Shown here: positions 56,115 through 64,000 of the stretch, in pieces
Layout of the letters: each line of letters begins with the position of its first letter
Position numbering within the stretch: position 1 is the first letter of the stretch
Assembly: GCA_001599935.1 (NCBI GenBank)
Contig: BCIJ01000045.1
Coordinates: 1-64,000, forward strand
DNA: 64,000 nt
Direction of reading: 5' to 3'
DNA from: Holtermannia corniformis
Taxonomy: Eukaryota > Basidiomycota > Tremellomycetes > Holtermanniales
Program-made: the position numbers and the translations under genes
Notes under the pieces: model-generated
Told to the model about the DNA's origin: nothing
The model's input: only the letters and a program-made list of their open reading frames with translations
Databases searched by the model: none

Positions 56115-56421
56115 TGCATGCGATCAGTATGTCGGTTTGCGGGTTGGACCTCTTCTACGAGCGCGCATTCGGGGGTGCGTTCGCCGTCAATAGCCAGCTC
56201 ACGCGTTCCTTTGCAAGTATGTGCACCATGCTCATGGCATCACGAGTTGCAACGTCCACCATCCACCATCCCGTTTGATCAGGAAGACATATCCCGCAGA
56301 CGAGCACTATCCCTTGCACTCCCTCGCCTCTCCAACCTCTCTTCACACCCTCAGACTCGCCAATCTCATCGCCGCACTCTTCCTTCGTCCTACACAGGGT
56401 CCGGTACACTGCGGCCATCTC
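56115..56421. other. Intergenic region, 307 bp
   Basis: It lies downstream of the MIC12-like stop and the 3' end of the kinase-like fragment. The open frames here have no coding character that I recognise. Confidence 0.4.
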
Positions 56422-56705
56422 TCACTCGATCATCTCTTCGCCGCGCGAGTCATCGGCGTCCCACTTGTTGCAGTATCTGAAATCGACGAGCGGAACAGGT
56501 CACTTTTCTGCAGATCTGCAGGGTTTCCAGAGTCCCGTGGGTGAGGCGCTCCGCGTGAAGCTGCTCATACAGATCGAGTATGATCAGACTGGGCAGCTGA
56601 TCAGTCTAGGTCGCGCACTCACACCTCGTCGTCAGTCAAACGATACTGTTCCTCATCTGACAATTCGTGACCGACATCCCGTTCGGTGCACAGTGTACTG
56701 AACAT
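56422..56705 (-). pseudogene. Truncated, frameshifted copy of the neighbouring protein-kinase-like gene
   Basis: From an ATG at 56705 the frame reads RDVGHELSDEEQYRLTDDE, then a 28-nt intron and LIILDLYEQLHAERLTHGTL, TLQICRK. This parallels the neighbour (ALTDEQCLRLSDGE, ILKLYDELHSRRITHGHV, AEHICKK). The next conserved block (LVDF.YCNKWDADDSRGEE) lies in another frame, 16 nt instead of 18 nt after ICRK, so two bases appear lost. The copy contains only the lower part of the kinase-like fold; the N-lobe is absent. It begins only 47 bp downstream of the neighbour's stop. Confidence 0.6.
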
Positions 56706-56752
56706 TCATATCAACAGCTATGCTATAACAACACCGTGCTCTCTTGCCAGTC

Positions 56753-58190
56753 TCAGCCACTCTGGGTACGACTCGCCATCAGCGCCAAGCACTGTTTTTC
56801 TGTCTTGTTGAGCAGCTTGTAGACCAGCTCCTTCTCCCAACTAATCTGCCCCTCACCCTCTGCGTCATCAACCGCCCACTTGAACGACGTCTTGAAGTCG
56901 ATCAGCCGATATTCCTGATCCTTTTTGCAAATGTGCTCGGCCGCGACGTGCCCATGAGTGATTCGCCGGCTGTGGAGCTCGTCGTACAGCTTGAGGATCC
57001 GGAAACTGACAAGAGGTCAGCGAGCAGGTAGGGTGTCGCTCATTGCTCACATTTCACCATCACTCAGGCGCAGACACTGCTCATCCGTCAAAGCTGTTCC
57101 GCAGTCTTCAAACATCGCGACCCAAATGTTCTCGGGGTACGTCTGCGAAGTCGGATTCAGATTGAATTTGCCGGCTAGGAGCCCAAAGTAGCGAGGGACA
57201 ACGCGGCCTTGGAGCGCGGCCAGTGCTCAGTGTTGCAGTATGCTGCAAGCTCTTGCTTGAGAACCGTTTCTCCGGTCGTGTTGTCGAAGGGTTGGCCTTC
57301 GACATCAGCCGTGCAGCTTCAGTCGGCTAGGAGCTCGGGAATCGTGAGCTTGACCATGAGGAGCTGTTCGGAGACTTCGCCGTGGTCGAGAAGCAGAAGT
57401 CGCACATCATAGATGTCAGATAGCCCGCCATGGAACGAGAATGACGAAAACCTGAGAACACCGTAGGCCCCAAGCATATCGCTGAAGCCCAGCAAGTCGG
57501 GCGTCCAGGGTGGACGTGAGCGCGCCAAGCGACGCAGAGACAGATCCCTCGAGACTTCCCGACTCCCGACTGAAGTTGGCCCGCCGGTTCCTGCCTCCCA
57601 GGACTGTCTGGGTTTGAAGAGCATGCTACGAGTAGCAGCAAGGGGTGGATAGGTCGGATCGAGTTGGAAATGGCCTTGCTCGTACTCTTGAGGCGGCCTG
57701 GGGTACAATCGGCCGATAGGAGAATTTCTGAAGGGCATCTCAATCTTGATCCACTGCCTCTCATCAGCTCGACCTTGCGGAGACAGGCAACTCGACGACT
57801 CACCCTTCTGCGGTCATTGACGCCATCACCCATGCCCTCATCCTTGCGGCCCACCAACTTGCCGTCTTCGCAGGTCTCTACAGCTGACACCACGGCTCCG
57901 CCGCTAGCTGAGCCGGGCCCACCCGGCCCGTCGCGAGGTGGTCCTACATCATTTGGGCCAACATCATCAATCATCTCCCCTGCACTGCAAGCCTTCGCGG
58001 AGCCGCCTCGAAGACCACGTTGAGCCTGCTTCGACGTCGTGCGCGTGTCAGAGTTGGAACAAGCAACGACGGGCTTGCTTGATGATGTTGGCCTGCCTCC
58101 ACCATCTCCCTGAGGATCAGACTCGACGGCGTTTGAATCGTCTTCGTGCGGTCGCTTACGGCTCAAAGTGCATGCGACTAGCATCGGAGT
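56753..58190 (-). pseudogene. Protein-kinase-like gene with apparent nonsense and frameshift changes
   Basis: A disordered N-terminus (KRPHEDDSNAVESDPQGDGG) leads, across an intron, to QWIKIEMPFRNSPIGRLYPR and FSFHGGLSDIYDVRLLLLD, a glycine-loop-like segment, with MVKLTIPELLAD carrying the beta-3 Lys. The frame then meets TGA but stays open afterwards as CTADVEGQPFDNTTGET and VLKQELAAY (helix C Glu). The next block, ALAALQGRVVPRYFGLLAG, lies one frame over with no room for an intron. Then ENIWVAMFEDCGTAL, an intron, RILKLYDELHSRRITHGHVA and YRLIDFKTSFKW (HG in place of HRD, DF in place of DFG), ending RTQSG, TGA. The family resembles degenerate kinases expanded in Agaricomycotina. Sequencing errors are an alternative to pseudogenisation. 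Confidence 0.55.
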
Positions 58191-58398
58191 CTTGGCATGG
58201 AAGTCTTCGTGCTTGGAGTTGGACAAGGATGTCAAGGCATGCTTAAGATCAAGTCGCGGTTCACGGCACAGATTACCCCGCATTCCAGGCGAGGGTTGTG
58301 AGTGGCGCTTCGGAGTTGTGCAGATGCGTCGAAGCGATAGGCGCCGGTGTATTGAACGAAAGGCTTTGACACCCTGATATCTCATCCAAGCTGCCTGC

Positions 58399-59922
58399 CT
58401 ACCAACGTTTCTCGAGTCCCTCGGGCAGCACGTAGTTTCCATCCTTGCGAATCTTGTCGAGGATCTGGCGGGATCAGCCCTGCCCGCAGTTGCAAACCTC
58501 AGACGCACCTCCATAAACATGGTCGACTCGGCGTGGGTGACCCTCGGGTTCTCAAGTTCTCCATCTATTCCAAGTCAGTCCAATCACTCGCGTGTCCACC
58601 GAGCAACTCACCGCGCAACGACCTCGCAACCGCATCGGCCTCGTACATGAGCCCAAAGCCCTCAAAGTCGCGCTCGATCGTCTCGTCCTCTTGCCATTCC
58701 TGGGGTCGGACGCGGGGCTCGCCCTGGATCCGACGAATGGTAAAGGATGTCAAGCGAGAGAGGTTGTTGTTCAGGATAATTTCGCTGTAGGATTCAGCAT
58801 GGGTTGGTGATCTGTGCATGCAACTCACCCCTTGGTGCCGGTGATGACAGCGCCTTGGCGTGAAGAGTTGTTGTATGCAAAGCTGGTTGTTCCTGAGGAC
58901 GTCAGCTTATCATTGGCTCGTACGCTACCCACCCGTCGCAACCGCCCCCAGCTTGGGGAATGTCATGGTGACCGTCGTCGTCAGGTCCACACCGGTACGG
59001 CCTTTCAGCATGGTCCCTTGCACTGTCTCGGGCGGAGTGCGTTGGTTGTCTGGGTGGTGGAACAGCGCGAGGATGGCAGGGTTGATGATGTACGGCCCGA
59101 GGTCGTATGCCGGTCCCCCGGCGTACTGCAAGTTGAGCGTCCGGCCGGAATCGGGGTGTACTGCGCGTGTCAATCACGATCTTGAGGGAACCTCTCGACT
59201 GACCATCCTGGAACGACATGGAAAAGTCCGAGTGAACCGACTTGAGATCGCCAATGACCTTTTCTTTGAACAGCTTGTCTTGCAACACGAAAGCGATCGG
59301 CAGGAAGCGCGTCCACATGGCTGCAGACGTCAGACCGGCATGCGCCATTCCTTGCTACTGACCCTCCATGAGAAAGACCTTTTTCGTCTGCGCAAGCTTG
59401 ACAAGGTCTTTCCATTCCGCCGCATTGAGTGTCACGGGCTTCTCCGGCAAGACGTTCTTGCCGGCATCGAGGGCCGCCTTGGCATCGGTATAATGGGAGG
59501 TGTTGGGTGTGCCGATGTAGATGATGTCGACGTCCTGCACTGTTAGCGTGAGAGCTCACAAGTATGCAGTACACACCTTGTGGTTGAGCACCTCATCATA
59601 GCTGCCATACGCTTGCGGCTTGATGTCGGTCAGACCGCGCTGTTGGCCCGTAGCACCCTTTGGTGTCCATTTCTGCGGTTGTCAGCGCCCACAGCTCCCT
59701 CGGATGCACGACGCACATCGATAAACTCTTGCGCCTTGGCCTTGTCGCGCGACCCGACTGCTACCACCGCGTGCGACACGTCTGTCACATCGTCCCGGAT
59801 GCGCGAAATGTCCTTGACGAACTCGGACGAGATCCAGCCAGCGCCAATGATGCTACGACCATCAGCGATACCGAGAGCGTACAGCGTTACGATACATACC
59901 CCCACTTTGCTACAAACGACAT
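58399..59922 (-). CDS. Gfo/Idh/MocA dehydrogenase (dihydrodiol/D-xylose dehydrogenase-like)
   Basis: NAD(P)-dependent sugar or diol dehydrogenase. The start MSFVAKWG, across an intron, continues IIGAGWISSEFVKDISRI, the dinucleotide loop. Further: HAVVAVGSRDKAKAQEFID, VDIIYIGTPNTSHYTDAKAA, LDAGKNVLPEKPVTLNAAEW with the EKP catalytic Lys, VFLMEGQMWTRFLPIAFV, and the C-terminal domain GRTLNLQYAGGPAYDLGPYI, INPAILALFHHPDN, VTMTFPKLGAVATG and FEGFGLMYEADAVARSL. The end is ILDKIRKDGNYVLPEGLEKR, W, TAG. The GGPAYDLGPY segment and the length (about 400 residues) fit the dimeric dihydrodiol dehydrogenase / fungal D-xylose dehydrogenase group. About eight introns were placed. Confidence 0.87.
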
Positions 59923-60178
59923 GGTTGTTGGAGCAGCGGACCACTCGGCGCCGACGCTTGCTAATAAAGCGTCTCGAGCGGTTCGTTGTCGGAGAAACAC
60001 AGCTCGGGCTCGTTTCGGCCCGAAGGTGAACAGTCAGCTGACCGCCTGCGGGTGGAACAATACAACGATGCATGCTGATCTACAAGTCAATATCCGTGGC
60101 CGCGTCTTTGACGACTCACGCCAGAAAGATAGTAATTGAGTTCAGTCGGCTTCGAGCGATGGATGGCCAACTGGCGCC

Positions 60179-62062
60179 TCAGTCCTCCATCATCGCTTCG
60201 GAATCCTCTCGGTCTCTGCGCGCACTCGGGGCCGGTACGAAGCCGGTCCCATTCGGTGCAGCTGATCCCGCACCGAGACTAAGCAGTCCAAGTCCGCCGA
60301 GCGCCGGCGGTGCTTGGACATGCGCCATGATCTCATTGCCACCAGCCAAGCCCATGCCACTGCCAGACCGCCCGGCTCCGGCACTTGACGACAGAGCTGG
60401 ACTTGCTGCGCGTGATCTTGCTATTGGGCGCTGATAAGGGTGGAATGAGGCATTGCCTGATGTCGAGAGTGCTGAAAAAGCGTGGAAGGATTGGCGTGGG
60501 GAAGCGGGGATTGGAATGGACGCGGACACTTTGGAGGGTGACATTGGGTGATGGCTTGATAGAGATGGGGAAGAGCCGCGTGAGCGTTTGTATGGATCAA
60601 AGCGGTCATCTTGGGCTGCGCAGTGTGAGCGTGATCCACTGTGGCGACGTACTCACCCTTTCGCTTGCCAGGTCGGACCGAGCTGGCGACGGGCGATTCG
60701 CGCCATTGCATACCCGGGCTGCCAATCTGCAGTGCGCTCGGCGAGCCGTACATCATCTGAGAACTGTCAGCCCAATTGTCGACTACACAGCGCGCACGGG
60801 TGCTTGATCGGCGCCGACTGACCTCTTGCTTTTCAACCACCGGACTGCCAATGGGCGTACTCATGCCCAAGCCGCCAAACCCGCCGAGCGCTCCCAGCGC
60901 CACACTGCCTCTGGCCGTCCTGACCGCACCGTTACTTGATATTGGACGACCGGCCAGCTCGCCAAGTCCCGGCGTCGTCGCGAGTGCCATGGCTTCATCA
61001 TCGTCTTCGTCGCTTGAATCGCTGCGCCAGCGCGAGCCATCCAGCTTGCGTGTCCGCGTCCATGCTGCATCTTCTTCGTCGTCTTCTGCATCAACAGACT
61101 CGGGAAAGCGGCCGCGGACAGAGCGCGGGGCGCGGGGAGTGAGAGGGAGAGCGGACGGGTGAGAGAGGAGAAGGCGCTGAAGCCGAGCTTCAGATTGGAT
61201 TTCGTGTTCTTTCGGGTTGTTCTCGGATATGAGGGTTGCGAGAAGTGGCGGTGGGAGTGGCCGGACCTGTCGATGTCAGCTGCGACCGGGATGTAGCTGA
61301 CAAGCGTACCCCACTGCCAGGTAGCTCGCGCATCTTGCCTTTGCCTTTCCAGAGCTTGCTGAGCGGCGTGCCAGCACCACCACTTTCTATCCCGCTCCCG
61401 CTCCCACTGGCATTGTCCATTTCCATCCCAATCGGCGATGAGCTGCCCGAGCCAGTACTCTGCCGACTCGGTGGCGGCGGGGTGCAGGTCGACAGCGTGT
61501 CTATCGGCGGTGGGGCAGACGAGACTCTGCGAAGCGTCGGAGAAGGCGAAAGGTGGGTCGCCCAGCGCGGTTGAGGCGCAAAAGGCGACTTTGACGACGA
61601 AGGGTCGACAATCTCGTCCTGAGCGTCGGTCGATCCCGTACTGCCAAAGCTCGTCGGTCGAGTTTGGGCCACACTGAGCATACTCGGTCGCCGTAGTTTT
61701 GGCTTGGCGTTGCCAACAGCTGCATGAAGAGGATAGGCTGTCTCTAGCAGTTGCTGTTCAGGACTGCGCTGGGGTGTTGGCGTATTCAAAGTCGGATGCG
61801 CGGGTGTGTTCGCAAGGTTGAAAGCGTCGAGCGTGGCGGGGAACCTGCATGCACTGGGGCCTGCTTGAGGATAGGATCTTGAAGCTGACGATAACAGCGA
61901 CGTGAATGGGCTCGGACTCGGCGTGGTCCCATTGCGAGACGGCGGCGGGGAAGCCATCATCTCGTCTTGGTCCGTTGTCGACCCTCGGCCGTCGTGAGAA
62001 GACATGACTGGGTTGTTCCACCCGTCCCGGCGTCCTTTTGCGTCCTTTGTGAGGCCGGTCAA
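60179..62062 (-). CDS. Ser/Pro-rich protein of unknown function
   Basis: The start is either MTGLTKDAKGRRDG (62062) or MSSHDGRGSTTDQDE (62005). Exon 1 is disordered with many SP/TP sites (NTPTPQRSPEQQ, FAPQPRWATHLSPSPTLRR) and ends GKGKMRELPGSG. An intron (GTACGC to CTGACATCGACAG, near 61315-61271) joins RPLPPPLLATLISENNPKEH and EIQSEARLQRLL, the most ordered part. Further exons give DGSRWRSDSSDEDDDEAMAL, GALGGFGGLGMSTPIGSPVV and QIGSPGMQWRESPVA, and end SARRDREDSEAMMED, TGA. The LPPPLLATL...SEARLQRLL block looks conserved, but I do not recognise the family. Nuclear phosphoprotein is a guess. Confidence 0.65.
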
Positions 62063-62531
62063 GGGTGAGGATAGCGGTGTGAGATGCTCAAAGCCGTGGG
62101 ATCTTGCTGGATCGGTGGGAGGTGCATGAAGGGATCGAGGGGGTGGTCGGGGTGATCATGGTTCGATAGTCGATAGGTAAACTGCCTCTCGGGAGTCCTG
62201 CGACGCCTCCTCGGCTCTCCTGCAGCCTGTGAATGTCTTGATATGCGCTGGGGATGCTACAGGCGCTCATCCTGCTGATAGCATACAAAGAGGGGTGCAG
62301 CGTTTGTTAGTCGCGCGATGGGGGTGTTATGTCTGGCACCCGCGAGCCTATATGCAGCAAGTGCAGGCCTGCTGGCTAACCGGGATGATTGCCGTCGCGG
62401 ACCGGTTGCTCGTGACGGGTCAACGCCGAGGATGCCGCAAGGTGGACAAGCCAGCGGCCCTGCTATACTTGACATCGCGGGCTGGTCGAAGTGGGTGACC
62501 ACGGCTCGATCTCACATCTTGTCTATACACC
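62063..62531. promoter_or_regulatory. Divergent promoter region
   Basis: These 469 bp lie between the Ser/Pro-rich gene (-) and the dehydrogenase-like gene (+). No clear core-promoter element was recognised. Confidence 0.45.
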
Positions 62532-64000
62532 ATGTCAATCCCCCCACAAAAGCTCGCGTTTGCTGGCCTCGGCGCCATGGGCAGCGGCATGGTCGCGGTG
62601 CGTTGGCTGCATGGTGCGGATGCTGCACGAGCCGCGGCTGATGCGCGCACAGGCCCTGCTGTCTCAGCGATACTCTGTACAGGTGTATGATGTGTATGCG
62701 CCGTCAGTCGCCAAAGCGGTGGCGCTAGGCGGTGTGGCCAAGACGACTCCAGCAGAGGTCGTAGCCGGTGCCGACGTTGTCCTGCTCATGGTCGTCAATG
62801 CGGTCCAGGTTGACGATTTCCTGTTCTCTGCCGGCGCGGCAGATGGTGCGTGCTTGATGAGTGGTGGCGACGAGTGGCGGCTGACTGTGGCACAGCGTTG
62901 AAGCAAGGCGCGGCCGTCATCGTCTTTTCAACCGTCTCTCCGTCATATGTGCGCCAGCTCGAGCAGCGTCTCGATGCACTCGGCAAGGACATCAAGGTGG
63001 GTTGTATCACTACCCGCGTGTCACCGTCTGACCACTCAGCTCGTTGATGCGCCCGTATCCGGTGGCGTGGTCAAGGCCGCCGCTGGCTCTCTGAGCGTCA
63101 TGGCGTCCGGCCGACCAGCCGCTCTCGAACACACATGGCAAGTGCTCGAAGCGTTGACGGTCAAAAAGGTGCCAGGAGAGGGCAAACTGTTCAAGGCGGG
63201 CGAGCAGGTCGGGCTCGCGGGTGACTTCAAGATGGTCAATCAGCTGCTGGCGTGAGTCGGGCGCTTTGTCGCATACGACTGACACCACTAGGGCGGTGCA
63301 TATTGCCGCGGCTGCGTGAGTGGTGCACTCCGCTGGGCTGATGTCAACTGACCATCTCAGCGAGGCCATGTCGCTCGCGGCCACGGCCGGACTCAAGCCC
63401 TCGCAAGTGTATCAAATCGTCAGGCAATCAACTGGCAACAGCTGGATGTGTACGTTCCTTTGCTCCCGCCAAACCCCAGCAGCTCACCTTCTCAGTCGAG
63501 AACCGCGTCCCGTGGATCCTCGAAGACAATGGGCTCCCGAAATCAGCAATGACCATCATCAACAAGGACATCGGGATCGTCATGGACGAAGCGCGTACGC
63601 TCTCCTTCCGCGCCCCACTGGCCAGCACGGCCGAGCAAGTGTACACAATCGGCCTCGGAGCCGGGATCGGGTCGGAGGATGACTCGAACATTGCCAAGAT
63701 CTGGGAGCGGTTTGGCGGGGTACCAATTGCGGTGTCGCGTAACCCAGCGGAACAGGCTGCCGGGCAGGTAAAGGAGATTCAAGACGGTCCCAAGCCTAAG
63801 CGGGTATTGGTTCTAGGTCTAGGCAAGATTGGGACGCCGATGGCGCTTGTGCTGGGACAAGCTGGGATCGAGACGGTCGGGTGCCAGCGTGGTTCGACGG
63901 CGTTTGCGAAAGCTGGTGGCACAGTCGTAACAGATTTGGCCGACGCTGCGAGTGGCGCCGACGTCGTGTTGATCGTCGTCAAGGATGAGGCGCAGGTCGA
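62532..64000 (+). CDS. 3-Hydroxyisobutyrate-dehydrogenase-like multidomain protein (3' end beyond window)
   Basis: The start is MSIPPQKLAFAGLGAMGSGM; after an intron comes ALLSQRYSVQVYDVYAPSV. The first module has VVLLMVVNAVQVDDFLFSA, VIVFSTVSPSYVRQLEQRL, LVDAPVSGGVVKAAAGSLSV, then GLAGDFKMVNQLLA with the family Lys, LAATAGLKPSQVYQIVRQST and AMTIINKDIGIVMDEART. After SRNPAEQAAGQVKEIQDG a second Rossmann fold begins: KRVLVLGLGKIGTPMALVLG, and ADVVLIVVKDEAQV runs off the window. Two tandem HIBADH-like modules are known at the N-terminus of large fungal proteins that also carry a sugar-acid kinase (DUF1537) and a class II aldolase, as in the threonate/erythronate pathway. Whether those domains follow cannot be seen here. 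Confidence 0.82.

Noticed and set aside
57327..58520. 397-codon minus-strand ORF as one protein
   Set aside because: Its middle is plausible N-terminal sequence, but its 3' part reads off-frame through the kinase-like glycine loop. The conserved frame is the neighbouring one.

Overview
The window looks like nuclear DNA of a basidiomycete fungus, probably one with a compact genome. Genes are densely packed on both strands. They are interrupted by many short introns, usually about 40-60 nt, with GT donors, a CTGAC/CTGAT-like branch site and an AG about 8-14 nt further on. Coding sequence is rich in G/C at third positions. The gene set is eukaryotic and fungal (CYC8, SEC13, ChAPs, TRF4-type polymerase, BET protein, VMA21, MIC12-like, DUF4211). 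No tRNA, rRNA, CRISPR array or intact transposon was recognised. I cannot place the genus.

Region 1 (1-16 kb) holds CYC8/SSN6, SEC13, an RBM18-like RNA-binding protein, a small C2HC zinc-finger protein and an aldo-keto reductase. Four of these five genes each carry one giant intron (1489, 2209, 1629 and 2135 nt) among otherwise tiny introns. The giant introns have normal splice signals, contain no convincing ORF, and in at least two cases hold degenerate tandem repeats. This is the most unusual property of the window.

Region 2 (16-29.5 kb) holds a FAD-dependent amine/amino-acid oxidase, an UNC93-like transporter, a GT32 glycosyltransferase abutting a truncated ketopantoate-reductase-like gene, a ChAPs exomer subunit and a disordered protein of unknown function.

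Region 3 (29.6-42.2 kb) is nuclear housekeeping: a TRF4/PAPD5 non-canonical poly(A) polymerase, prenylcysteine oxidase, a BET double-bromodomain protein, the MAK11/PAK1IP1 ribosome-assembly factor and a serine/proline-rich unknown.

Region 4 (42.8-56.1 kb) holds a secreted Gly/Asn-rich protein next to a GPI-type fasciclin protein, a mitochondrial carrier, proteasome chaperone PAC2, VMA21, a DUF4211 protein, a PAC1-like protein, mitochondrial uS19 and a MIC12-like MICOS protein. Many pairs here are divergent with 150-200 bp promoters or convergent with 20-90 bp between stops. PAC2 and the candidate PAC1 act as a heterodimer in other eukaryotes and lie only about 4 kb apart.

Region 5 (56.4-64 kb) holds two tandem, apparently broken copies of a protein-kinase-like gene, a Gfo/Idh/MocA dehydrogenase, a Ser/Pro-rich unknown, and the 5' part of a protein with two 3-hydroxyisobutyrate-dehydrogenase-like modules that runs off the window. 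Exon boundaries were worked out by eye from frame, phase and splice motifs, so individual junctions may be off by a few bases.
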